Below are positions 1 to 9,880 of a stretch of 36,199 nt of DNA, in pieces. Numbering within the stretch: the stretch's first letter is position 1; every line of letters begins with the position of its first letter. Origin of the DNA: Heliocybe sulcata (taxonomy: Eukaryota; Basidiomycota; Agaricomycetes; Gloeophyllales; Gloeophyllaceae); NCBI GenBank assembly GCA_004369045.1, contig ML213512.1:742554-778752 (forward strand), given 5' to 3'. The notes beneath the pieces were generated by a model. It saw only the letters and a list, made by a program, of their open reading frames with translations. It did no database searches and was not told the DNA's origin. The position numbers and the translations under genes were made by a program.

Positions 1-2202
1 TACGATACAAGCGTCTCCCGAAGTGTGCGTATCGAATTGAGACTGCCGCACGACCGCGACTGGTCTGCGCCAATCTACCTTTAGCCCCATCTATATGTCT
101 TACCCTACCCTATCCCTCCGAACATCTATTATACCCTTCGTCGCCCCGGACCTCGCAGCCATCTAGCACCAAGGGATTGGTGCTACGCTTTGTGGTTGTT
201 GTTCCCCTTTAGGTCTGTGCGGGTTTCGTCGCGTGTTAGTGCCTTTCAACGGGAAACCGTGGTGCGTGGTAGGAGGATACTGTACGGAACGAAACACTCT
301 GACGTTGCACGATCTTCATAGGTTCAGTCCGAGCCTGAGTAGGCCTCAGAGGGAGGTCAGGACAGATGTCCCCGTACGGCCCGCACCAACATCAGTGCTA
401 AATATCCCGGAGAGGTTTTCCCATCAGTTCTGCGAACGCCATCGATGCATTAGCATCCTCCTGCAAGGCCGCATCGTCCCAGCCATGCCCAACTGAAGCA
501 TTCAGGACGCCCAGTCCTCCAGAGGAGCCCTCAGCCACCCGACTCCTTCCACGTGGCTACCAGGTGCGAGCGCTTGAACCAGCTTCGAGTACTGTACCGA
601 CACGACCTTAGACAACACAACGGATTACATAATATGGCGTGAGAACGGGGGTGATGATACAACGCGCCTGCCGGGACACGGGACACATACGACACGTCGT
701 AATGCCTGCCAGATGAATATTGGATATTGAATATTGAATGCAGAGGCCCGAGTCACAAACAAAGCCCAGAGCGAAAGCATGCTGCTGATACTGCAATTGC
801 GACTGGTGCTACCGCTATTGCAATAATGACTAGTTCAAAGCCTGAGGCCTGATCAATTGAATGCAGCTGCCCCATCCCGTCCGAGGTCAACCAAAACAAC
901 ATCACCATGTTTTGTACTTAGCTTTGAAGTAAATAATGCTTCTTTGTAAGTATTTTTGTAGAAAATGGATATATTCATACATATTTTGATATATTTATAC
1001 GTATTTGGAAGCAAGCAACTTTACGGGACCTTATACGACGGACCGGCAGGGACAGGGGGACAAATCGGTAAATAGACAACACAACCGAGGTCCCGGGACA
1101 GGGGACGGTTGTCTAAGGTCGTGTCGGTACAGTACTTTGACAATATTCGCTCATGGGCTCAATTTCATGCACCTCTGCTCTCCATCGGTAGGTAGTAGTG
1201 GCGTAGAATTGCTCCATGGACATGGGAGGACCCGGGGTGGGTCCTGGACGACGCAGGTAGCCTCCAGCTCGATAAGTGCACGCGCCGCAGGTCGAACAGG
1301 TGAGAAATACCTTTTCTTTACAACCTCCAAGATGATGAACGCGAATGCGACAAGGAAACGACTGTCGATGGCAAACAACGTTGTAGGTGTCACTGGAAAG
1401 TCGCTTCTGGCACTGGTGAGATTTATCCCTGCGAGATTCCGACAGCTAACGCCGCAGTCCCCTTGTACTTCTTCGACGCCTTCCAAGAACGAACGGATAC
1501 GGTAATCCGTGCAGATTCGGAAGTTGTCGTGTGGAGGTCAAAGTATTGCATCCATAGCCCTATTCCTTTCCTCGTTTTGTTCTTTGACCGCGAGCATACT
1601 TGACTGAGCAGAATATCCGCAGCCTAGAGCGTCGGTCTCATGGGTAGATTTTGCGGCCGAAGAGATCAGAAAGAACATACAAGATATACAAGTTGCCAGA
1701 GATTCGGAGTGTATCGCGATGGTATGGATTGTGGCTTGTTTGGCCATCTATTCGGTTCTCAGTGTGGCGTGATATGTGGCGCACCAATGAAACCATACAG
1801 TCCAGGGAAGAAACTGCGTCTATTACACTACTGGGCGAGACAAGGTACGTTGTATCGATTACAGGCGTACCAACATCACTACAGAAACCCTTCAAATATT
1901 CTCCAGACAGCCCGGAATTCGGCATTCGATGAGAACTCCACACTCTGCGGTACGGTAGTAACTTCTATCCGCCAAGATCATGCAGAGCATATCACGAGCT
2001 GGTCCACCGGCGGCGTCCGCTGCCAAAATCAGCGTCTGCGGACTGCGCCTACGCCCGTGCGTAGGTCCGATGACACTCCTTCCTCGTCTAGAAAGGCACT
2101 GTCGCTTTGCGACAACGCATATGCATGGTCGCGATAAGAGATATAGAGGTCCTCATATTGGTAGTGGGACCAGGACTCTAGATCAATCAATAAGCAACAG
2201 GT
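1..2202. other. Gene-poor left edge
   Basis: I find no gene here that I can support. Several open frames overlap on both strands between 1005 and 2140, but none joins into a recognisable protein. One minus-strand frame (1486 to 1151) has a hydrophobic stretch of about 20 residues near 1390-1318, which could be a remnant of a membrane protein. Positions 948-1005 are AT-rich with repeated TATAT/CATA words. A perfect inverted repeat at 589-616 and 1108-1135 is listed separately. Confidence 0.4.
589..1135. repeat. Perfect 28-bp inverted repeat flanking about 490 bp
   Basis: The 28 bases at 589-616 are the exact reverse complement of 1108-1135, with 491 bp between them. The arms begin GTACTGTACCGACACG on the left. 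Similarity does not continue clearly into the interior or the flanks, and I see no matching target-site duplication next to the arms. The layout could be a small non-autonomous inverted-repeat element or the ends of a decayed one. The inverted repeat is directly seen; its mobile origin is inference. Confidence 0.6.
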
Positions 2203-2853
2203 TCACGGTGGCGGGGACGGAGGGTTCCGCCTGGAGAATCGGATGATATTACGGCTGACGGGATCCACGAGACGTCGCGAGAAAGCCGGGGACAGATACA
2301 TCGAGAGTGGGATGCGTATCGGCGCAATGGCCTACAGAAACCGAAGATCGATGAACATCTGCTCCCAACTTAACCCAAGACTGCCACTCACCTTGGTAAG
2401 ACCGTAAGCAACGATAGCGTTAGCGACGTCGCCCGCAATCCTTCCTGGCATTTGTGCTCTGACTTTGGCCTCGTCTCCAAAAGCGGAAGGCATAGCAGAT
2501 CCCTTCTCAAATCCGAAGAACCCGTACCGCCTGCCGACTTTTTCCGCCCATACTTCGCCTTCGGTAACCCAGGTCTTCCATTGCCCCTTTATCCAACCTT
2601 CGAGAGATGACTGACCTGCCGGAGATGATAGGTTCGTCTGCGCTGCTTGAACCAAACGATCCCCAACGCCTAGAGCCCGTGCACCATAAAATATGCCTAT
2701 AAGGGATGCGACAGCGGTGACTTCGTGCAGAACAGCGAATGAGAAGATAAGAGACGGTAGGGCGGTCCCTGTTCGAGCAGACAGAGCCCCCAGAGCCTCC
2801 CTATATCGCCCAGTGAGTCTGCCGTTGCGCGGATTCGTGTTCTGCTTGGCCAT
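2203..2853 (-). CDS. FAM210/DUF1279-family mitochondrial membrane protein
   Basis: Two exons on the minus strand, 2853-2392 and 2331-2203, around a 60-nt GTGAGT..CTGTAG intron, give 196 aa. The start is the ATG at 2853 (MAKQNTNP); an in-frame ATG at 2898 would add 15 residues. A DUF1279-like region spans roughly residues 30-180: a hydrophobic helix containing LPSLIFSFAVLHEVTAVASL, a variable middle, then GDVANAIVAYGLTK joined by splicing to AIAPIRIPLSMYLSPAF. That junction restores the usual family C-terminus and fixes the intron; read through, the frame stops 20 residues later. Family members are mitochondrial inner-membrane proteins with a poorly defined role. It diverges from the gene starting at 2975. 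Family call is from motif recognition only. Confidence 0.8.
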
Positions 2854-2974
2854 GGGTGGACAAGGTGAAGAGGCAATAGGGAGAGGATGGAGAAACATAC
2901 AATAATATCATTCCCACGGTCACTACGCTCGAAATTTCCCTCGCATGCACATACACACGAGTTTGCTCTCCACA
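2854..2974. promoter_or_regulatory. Short shared divergent promoter region
   Basis: Only 121 bp separate the start codons of two divergent genes, the FAM210-like gene (start 2853, minus) and the presequence-bearing gene (start 2975, plus). Both products look mitochondrial, so shared control is plausible. I see no clear TATA box. Function is inferred from the arrangement alone. Confidence 0.4.
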
Positions 2975-4323
2975 ATGCTGTCTCGCGTTCCTCGTGGCCA
3001 CCACTGCTGGCGCCGCGCGTACTCTAGCCTTGTCGAAGAGGCGCAGGCGAGCTCGGTCGCCGCGATATCTTCGAGGTGGCCGCAGCCATATCGACCGAAT
3101 GAACTTCCAGACAACGGACCCGATGCAGAGCGAAGAGCGTACCGCAACCAAGACCGCGACTTGCACATGAAGGCGAAAGGAATGGATCAAGTCATAAACG
3201 TGAAGCTTCCGAACGAGATTGGTGGGCTACCCCATGCGTTCGCGATTCTACGCGCTATCGAGAAGAAATACGGACCAATCCTGGACCACTCCTTCCGAAG
3301 GGTACGCGGGAGTATTGACTTCTCTGTCGTAATATTGACTTCCCTTTGAGCAAAGTCATTTATAACTAGTAGGCCAGACGACTATAGGTCTAATGTTCAA
3401 GTGTCCATAGCCAACTCGGACGCTCATGACCGGCTACGCCATGAAGGAGAGGATATGCTCGAGGTACCCCTTGCTAGATTTGACCGCGAGAGGCCAGGCG
3501 GTGCCGGTCTTGAAGATATTCTGCCTATCCTGCTCCACCAAAGTCGTGACGAACCCAGCCTGTATTCCGACCACACAGTTGTTATCAAGGTTAGCGCGGA
3601 CTGTACGTTTCCCGCCTCAGTCGCCATCGCCCACTTGATACTGATTGCTCTACAGCGAGTATTAATAACATAAACCGACTGTCCAATCGCCCAGATCTAT
3701 CCAACTCGTGGAGGCGTCACATTGCTATGGCTGACGCGTTTGCGACGTGGGATGGGTTTTATACAGGACCGCCTGGCCCATACAAGTCCAGCGCGCTCGA
3801 CAAGTGCCGCAGCCTACTTAAGCCGGCTAGATACAATAGCATAATGAGCTCGAACGCTGCCTCGCTACCCGAAAAACCCGCCCAAGCCCCATCTTCGGAG
3901 CCTGAGCCATCACTGGCGCAAGCACCAGCCTCAGAACCAGGGCCTGAGCCTGAGCTAGTCGAGATTCGCCCTTCGCACCCTCCTGAGCAGGTGCCGACGC
4001 TCGCAGATGTAATGGCGGCAAGAACCCAGACACGGGTGACGGCGGCCAAAGCGCAGACGCGCATAGCGCAGACGGCAGCAGCAGCCCCTCCGCGTGCTTC
4101 CTCACCCTCGCCGGTGACCTCCCGGCCAATATCCAAGACTAAGGCGTCCAAAGAGGACGCGTTTGCAAAGAAACAGCGCGAATTATTGCAGCGGCAGAAG
4201 AAGTTCTCCAAGGATATTGCGACAGGACCCAAGAAGAAAGCTAAGGAGAAGGTTCAGCAGGTAGGGGAGGAACCGCCGAAGCAGCGTGGATTCTTGTCTG
4301 CCTTATTTCAGAGGTGGCTGTAG
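2975..4323 (+). CDS. Conserved-looking mitochondrial protein, function unknown
   Basis: Three exons, 2975-3311, 3378-3602 and 3656-4323, give 409 aa with introns of 66 and 53 nt. Splice sites were chosen because they alone keep one frame (..RRVRG|NDYRSNVQV.. and ..VSAD|SSINNINRL..). The N-terminus MLSRVPRGHHCWRRAYSS is basic, lacks acidic residues and looks like a mitochondrial presequence. Residues about 60-115 form a compact segment (MDQVINVKLPNEIGGLPHAF, AILRAIEKKYGP) suggestive of an alpha/beta fold. The second half is Pro/Glu/Ala-rich low complexity, then a Lys/Gln-rich stretch that could be a coiled coil, and a hydrophobic tail ending FLSALFQRWL. An in-frame ATG at 2945 would add 10 residues. 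I do not recognise the family. The exon 1 donor (GTATTG) is the weakest part of the model. Confidence 0.65.
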
Positions 4324-4587
4324 GAATGGGCATCTGGTTCTGCGTTCAAGTTAGCGATCGCTTTTGTCTCTTGCTATGGTGCGCTCGACCGGTTGCTTTT
4401 TCGACGGTCACTCTCCAGACCTGTACTGCAATCACGGGACAATGCTCTCCATAATCGACTCTGATGATCGATGCCAATCATGTCCGTCGACTGCATCTTA
4501 CGCTGCAGTCCTGAATCCTGATTCAACGCAAGTATACCACAATTGTACGTTCGCTACCGTTACGAACACTGCGACACTACCAACAGG

Positions 4588-6072
4588 CTACGCTAACCCT
4601 TGCAGGGCATAAATCGTCGAGTTGTAAGCAGGCTTTGGGACATAGTTGTCTACAGTCACGAGTTAGCAAAGTTCTGATCAACAAGGATATAATGCGACAT
4701 ACCGTCGAAGAGCAACGCGTAACCAGTGCCGGAGAACGTGGACGGTACCCAGGAGTAGAGATCCGTGATGCCCCAGGTCGTCTGTCAAGGAAGAGTTGCT
4801 GTCAACGACGCGTTCGGGTGCACAGGGAAATTACCACTTACAATGCCAACGCACGCTTCGCCCTGGGCCAGACAGGCGTTGACAACCGTGGTGTAGTCCT
4901 TCGCCTGCTGGATGATGTCTGCTTCTGACGGTGGAAGGTTCATCTGGACAGACTGAGTGAGCTTGAAGGTGACGGATATAAAAGGTGGATGAACTTACGC
5001 GGATGTCCAACTCAGTGATGGCGATTTCGACGCCGGCGGCGACGAACCGGGCAAAATTTTGCTCGAGATCGGGCGGGAGCTCGCCGACAATGAAGTGACA
5101 CTGCAATGCTGTGAAGGAAGCTCATACGGGAAGGAGATGCACAAACGTACCTGGAAGCCGACACCGTCCACCAAGTTCTGCGCCTTCATGCTTTGGACGA
5201 CCGTAAGCAGAGCGTCAGACTTGTTGTTGATGCCCTCGGTGTTGTAGTCATTCTGATACAGCCGGTCGATTAGTATCAAAATAAACGGAGCTGGTGTAGG
5301 AGGGGTCCACGCACAATGTAAAGCTTCGATCCAGAGTTCACGGACCGAGCAACGGTGTATGCATTTGGGATATAGTCAGGGCCGAGCTGAGTATACCAGA
5401 CATTCTCGCGATAAGTGCCGTCGTCGTTGAACGCCTCATTGACAACATCCCAGCAGTATAGGACAAAGTCCTCCTTATAGTGCGTCATGACTGCAGATAA
5501 TTAATCGGTCGCCTACGTATAATGAACTAACGACATGCACGCACCGGTCGTAATGTGGTTGACAGTCGCATTCCAGAGGTCCTCGCCAGTCAGGGTTTCG
5601 ACCCACGGAGCGAGTTGGCTGGAGTATGTTGCGCATGGGTTGAACTCACGGCAAAGATGAGAATACAACTCACCTGTACCAGACGAGATTGTGGCCTCGC
5701 AGGGTGTAGTCATTAGCGTTGGCAAAGGCCGCGACGATATCACCACCGGTGAAGTTGAACATGTTCCGCTCAGGCTCGATGTTCATCCTAAACTTACATG
5801 AGGGACAAGGACTATCGCATATCAGACATAATTGCTTACCACTTCATCTCGTTCTCCGGAGTAGCACCGCTGAACTGCAAGACCGCGTCGACGTCGAAGA
5901 GAGGGTCATGCGTGAAGTTCATGAGGTGAGGAACACCCAGGGCTGCACCGAAGTAGCGCGGCGCCGCTGCTGCCTTCAGAGTCCCAAAGGAGGGTAGTTG
6001 GCGGGGCAGAGGGTTGGCCCACGCAGAGAGTGCATTGCCCAGAAGAAGGCTGAAGGCGAGCAAGGAGGACAT
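4588..6072 (-). CDS. Secreted GH10 endo-1,4-beta-xylanase
   Basis: Hydrolyses internal beta-1,4 bonds of xylan outside the cell. Nine exons on the minus strand: 6072-5840, 5787-5674, 5618-5545, 5490-5315, 5252-5151, 5100-4999, 4943-4842, 4781-4703, 4649-4588; together 347 aa, with introns of 42-62 nt that keep frame throughout. Residues 1-19 are a signal peptide (MSSLLAFSLLLGNALSAWA). GH10 landmarks: ATPENEMKWMNIEPERNMFN, then LRGHNLVWYSQLAPW, then WDVVNEAF with the acid/base Glu159, then ITELDIR with the nucleophile Glu263, then TTWGITDLYSWVP near the end. There is no CBM1; the protein stops soon after the barrel (FDDNYVPKPAYNSTIYALQ). A TATA box lies about 60 bp upstream. It converges on the gene ending at 4323. 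Key residues are all present, so it is probably active. Confidence 0.95.
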
Positions 6073-6128
6073 CGTCGCAGGTGAGTGCCGGCAGGACGAC
6101 CGAGAGGTGAAGACGCACCTCCGAGGAC

Positions 6129-6134
6129 TATATA
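6129..6134 (-). promoter_or_regulatory. TATA box of the GH10 xylanase
   Basis: TATATA lies 57-62 bp upstream of the xylanase start codon at 6072 on the minus strand, a normal fungal spacing that leaves a 5' leader of about 25-30 nt. Inducer sites were not assigned. Confidence 0.5.
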
Positions 6135-7264
6135 CGCGTCCATGCGGGTTTACTTAGGTCTGCGATTATTCACGCATTGCTGCCGGAGCACATTATCCAG
6201 GGCGTAGAAGAAGCTCTCTGCGAGTCCCATGATCTTGTGGGTTAGGCACAGACTGCATAGAGGAATAAATAACTCTGGCTGGTGGCCTTGTTGGGAACGG
6301 GGAAATGTCGGTTGAGAGAGCTGGTGCCCCGCGTGAGCGTTTTCGTACGGTCATAAATATTTCTGATCGCAGTTTGCAACTTCAGTTTCGCAGATGTCGC
6401 GTAGCACGGCAGAAAGCTCAAGCACACCGGCACAATGATTTCCTGTCCGATCTTAGTGTGTAACTAAAACTTGTCTCAGAGAATGCGCACTTACCCCGGC
6501 GTGCTCGTATTATCAAGCAATGCTGTGAAGGTAGGAAGTGTCAGGCCACTCCGGAGTGGGATTTGACACCAAACAGAGACTGATGTAGGAGATACGATAA
6601 ATTCAGCCTAGCACTAATTCATTCCAGAATCCAGCGGAGGATTGTCGCTCGCAAAACGGTGAATTCCAAGCGCCCACAGCAACCGGGCCGGACTTCGACC
6701 TGCAGCGGTCACATCCTCTGGAAGCCACCACGTACGAGATGCAGTACATATGAGTAACAGTGGCGATGGCGACCCTGAATGATCCCACATGCGCTGTACT
6801 CAACGCTGAAATCGATACCCAGCACTGATGTCGACTTCGCAAGCCAACGCTTTCCATTCAAGCTCGAGCCGGACTAACTCAAGGCCGGCTTCGGGGAGCA
6901 CGCTCTCTTGCTCACGGGCTATTTTGCGCGACCGTTCCATACTGAAAAGTCTCCCATATCAAGACATGTTTGCGTGCGCGGGCCTACGTACATATTGCCT
7001 CGCGCGGAAAAGCGTGAGTTGCCAGAAAGGCTGATAGTCGCCGAGCTCCATTGGGCGCGAATGGACAGCTGTGTTTCACACATATACCAGCTTCCCGGCC
7101 AATATCTATTCTTTTTTTTCCGTCAGCACAAGCAGCCACAAATGCCCCTCAAATAGGAAAGAATACGGTCTACATACGAAGCGTGCATCTCTTTAAGGCT
7201 TTCTGCAACCCGGAATGGATACCACTGATACATCCGCCAGAGACCTCGGCATAATTCTGCTACC
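6135..7264. other. Intergenic, xylanase promoter side
   Basis: Lies between the xylanase upstream region and the first cassette copy. Only short scattered frames occur on both strands and none resembles a protein I know. The xylanase regulatory region is expected in the left part. Nothing else is supported. Confidence 0.4.
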
Positions 7265-7386
7265 CTGAACGCCACGTCCCTGAGGGTATCACCCGAAGTT
7301 GCTGATCTATAATGCAAGCGAATTTCCTCGCCCGGATTTCTTCAACATTCGCGCTTGACCATTTAACATGAACTTCGTCATCGCAA

Positions 7387-7833
7387 AAGACGGCCTCTTT
7401 AGTCAGCTTCAGCTCAGTGCCACCCCGTCTGCACCGGAAGCGGTTCGTCCTGGGGACTGACACCAGACCGTTTTGTGGAGACTGACGCGCCGGAAGGTTC
7501 GGGAGGAGCCACGGAGGGAGGACCAGCGCCGGCCCAAGCGAGTAACGGAGGAGCGGCATCTAGTCTCATGTGAACGATGGACAAACAGTGTCTTCCAATG
7601 CCGTAGGTCGTCGCTTGATGAACGATGCAGTCTTCGAGAGGACTAGGTATGGTCGTTAAATTAATTCATTTCAGATCAATCAACAAACCAACCCCATGCA
7701 AACCGCCCGCAACCCTGCCATAGGCTTGGTTCGGCAAGCGAATATGGGGCCCCCGCCAGGCTACAATATATACTTTGAGCATCTGCCGGCGTATGGCGAG
7801 GTGCCGATGCGGCGTCCTCCACACAGTCCATAG
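7387..7833 (+). pseudogene. Gene A, copy 1: broken first exon, intact last exon
   Basis: Homologue of the gene at 26516-26959. The position of the start codon there reads AAGACGG here, so the ATG is lost. Around 7436-7460 this copy is 2 nt shorter, which shifts the frame, and one frame then meets a TGA. The shifted frame still reads LTPDRFVETDAPEGSGGATE, matching LTPEGFVEIDEQESSGGATE in copy 2. The last exon (7675-7833) is fully open, the same length as in copy 2 (159 nt), and most differences from it are silent or conservative, ending RPPHSP then TAG. Either decay is recent or the last exon is still used in another transcript. Confidence 0.65.
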
Positions 7834-8192
7834 ACAAAGGGAGTCCATGCCTCTCGAATTTTGCTGATGCCAAGGGAAAAGAAACTCTGAGTATTGACAA
7901 CGACTCCCACAATGAACATTGCTGATGTCTGCACCGTCTAGAGCATCGGTGGCACACAGACTGACTAGAGTTGAATGCATGTTGTCTCCTTCCACTGTAT
8001 CGTGTATCTATAGATTGCGCTTGGGAAGCTCTTGAATGAGAGCTTGAGTCCACAGAGTGCATAGGCATACGACGTCGTAGAGAGTCATGCCGAGTGCCGC
8101 CTCTGCTCTACCTGTGGCACAATCTCGACATGCCTCTCAGTGGGAGGAACAACGCATTTTCCACGTAAAACATGGATTGGCCATCGCCCGCC

Positions 8193-8198
8193 TATATA
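8193..8198 (+). promoter_or_regulatory. Probable TATA box of gene B copy 1
   Basis: CCTATATAGTACAAC lies about 210 bp upstream of the ATG at 8405. The matching place in copy 2 (about 27318-27325) has the weaker TTATACTA. The long implied leader contains upstream ATGs, including a short MTGICR frame that is kept in both copies. The assignment is inference. Confidence 0.35.
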
Positions 8199-8404
8199 GT
8201 ACAACACTACTCAGCTGAGACCATCCACGACCGCGATACATGCGCAGCTACCTTATTATTCTTGCCTTGCATGACCACACAAGGGCCAAAGCCACAATGA
8301 CCGGCATTTGCCGAACTTGGTTATAAGCCACGATTGTGGCACCGACAAGCGCGTCTTCCACCTCTACCACATCCGCTCTTGACGCGTCTTCACCTCACCG
8401 CAGT

Positions 8405-9015
8405 ATGGGGAGATACCCAATAAAATGGAGCCGCAAACCCTACGGTCGAGAACTGAGCGTTCTCCACGCGACGCCAATCCCGCAATACGCTGAGGACGTG
8501 AAGAATGTGGTGGACGGCGGACGGGTCGATGAGTTGACAGAGCTCGCTGCGGAGAACATCGGACCCGCGACAGAGCCCCAAGAGGCCTCGTCGATTAGGG
8601 AATCAGAACCAGCGGTGCCATCCGCGTGGTCTACGACGCCGGCCGCAATGCCACATCCTGTGCCACCTGCTGGGACGACTGAGCCTTCCGACCAAGGCCA
8701 CTCCGGCATGATGTCGGACCTCTCAGCGGCCGGGACCGGAAAACAGGGAAGACATCCGCAGGAGGCAGGGGCTTTACAACAAGTAGTATGTCGTCCATCC
8801 GCCGAGCGGTGGCGAGGGACATAAAATCTGACATTGGTTGTTAGACGCAGGTACAGAATCGAACATCCGAAACAACCAACGCTCGTCAGAGCACCGCTAC
8901 AGTGCCCGCATGGGTCCACGAAGACGATTATATGGAGGACGAAACGTCCGAGGTGGACAACTCTTCGGAGTACATGTATGAGTCCGAAATAGAATCCGAC
9001 GGCTCGGATGCTTGA
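8405..9015 (+). CDS. Gene B, copy 1: unknown protein with acidic C-terminal tail
   Basis: Exons 8405-8785 and 8845-9015 around a 59-nt GTATGT..TTAG intron give 183 aa. The N-terminus MGRYPIKWSRKPYGRELSVL is basic and strongly conserved in copy 2. The middle is Pro/Ala/Ser/Glu-rich and probably disordered. The tail is acidic with Ser/Tyr/Met (SSEYMYESEIESDGSDA). Exon 2 has the same length (171 nt) in both copies. The frame stays open upstream of the ATG to a GTG at 8336, and the indel there between copies is a multiple of three. An alternative start uses a mini-exon at 8297 (MTGICRT) spliced through GTTATA to the AG at 8402-8403, which keeps frame. I do not recognise the family; a basic head with an acidic tail could suit nucleic-acid or chromatin binding, but that is speculation. 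Confidence 0.6.
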
Positions 9016-9880
9016 TGATAAGCCCAGGCACCGTAGTAGAGTCGGTGAGTGAGCTGCCCTACGTCTGAAGAACCGATCATAATATGTGACGTGGTCTTCC
9101 AGGCGAGACGAGCACCGGTGAAGGGCTGTGTGCATCAGCCAAGGTGTAGGAGGCTCTCTGGAGCTCGACAGATGCCAGATACGACGGGTGCTAAGGGATA
9201 GTCGTTGAGTTTTCGACTATATCATGTCTTTGGATGTTTACCTTTATTCATAAACGATGCTATTTTCTTGTGCGGGACATGCGTTGTTCGTCCGTTATTG
9301 GTTTACAGAAGAACCCTATGCCCCTCAGTGCTAGGTAAGAGTTCTATCGTTCCCGGCCCTAATGCTGCAAACGGCGTAAAGTCCAAAACGCACCTGTGCC
9401 GTTAGATCATGCAAGACCAGTAATACCTTTGCTCTCCTGAGTTCGTCCTGACGCGTCGACACAACATTCACTGGCGACGCCCAGACACGTCGGCTTACAG
9501 TACTTCCAGAGAGGAAGTCCTCCTGCTTCAGGCAAGTTGGCGCTTTCCTTCCAACGGCCTGACCCACCAGACCAGGAGTGCTTGCCGACGATGCCGGGGA
9601 CATGACAGAGACTTTGACATTTCTTTCCAAGACACTGCGGTCGTGAGCTTCATGAAAGCGAGCGTCCTACACGTAGTACACGTGCTTTTGTACAACAGCA
9701 TTCGCCTTGTATATCGTATTCCCGGCATGAGGTCTGCTCGCCTGTGCCAAAAGGGCCTGTCCAAGAGTCCATCAGGAATCAGGTAGGAGTCTAGGACTGG
9801 TTCGCCTACAAATGTCGGCTTCTGCCGAGAAGAGATATAAACCTCGCATCGTGGTCATCTCATCTTCACTACGAACCACC
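9016..9880. other. End of cassette copy 1 and intergenic
   Basis: Up to about 9670 the sequence is the 3' flank of the cassette, alignable in patches with 28141-28810. The rest is the upstream region of the gene at 9881. No further gene is supported. Confidence 0.4.
9834..9841 (+). promoter_or_regulatory. TATA box of the repeat-built small gene
   Basis: GATATAAA lies about 40 bp upstream of the ATG at 9881, fitting a short leader. It also argues against the upstream in-frame ATG at 9812 as the start, since that lies 5' of the box. Confidence 0.5.

Larger units (their letters stand above)
7265..9670 (+). repeat. Cassette duplication, copy 1 (genes A and B)
   Basis: This segment matches 26380-28810 in the same orientation over about 2.4 kb with many substitutions and small indels. 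The best-matching stretches are 7650-7830 against 26775-26955 (CATAGGCTTGGTTCGGCAAG.. in both), 8285-8480 against 27410-27620, and the 3' part of gene B. Similarity covers coding and non-coding parts and trails off near the shared CTTCATGAAAGCGA at about 9650 and 28793. No terminal repeats or target duplications were seen, so I read it as a segmental duplication rather than a transposon. Confidence 0.8.

Noticed and set aside
1151-2137. Possible membrane-protein gene on the minus strand
   Set aside because: One hydrophobic stretch is suggestive, but the flanking frames could not be joined at canonical splice sites into a believable protein.
3759-4232. 157-codon minus-strand frame
   Set aside because: Shadow of the low-complexity Pro/Glu/Ala part of the gene at 2975-4323.
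8440-9135. 231-codon open frame on the minus strand opposite gene B
   Set aside because: Antisense to gene B, crosses its intron and both exons, and has the composition of a shadow frame. The plus-strand model is conserved in two copies.
9812-9880. Upstream in-frame ATG at 9812 for the repeat-built gene
   Set aside because: It lies 5' of the TATA-like box at 9834, and the added 23 residues look like untranslated DNA.
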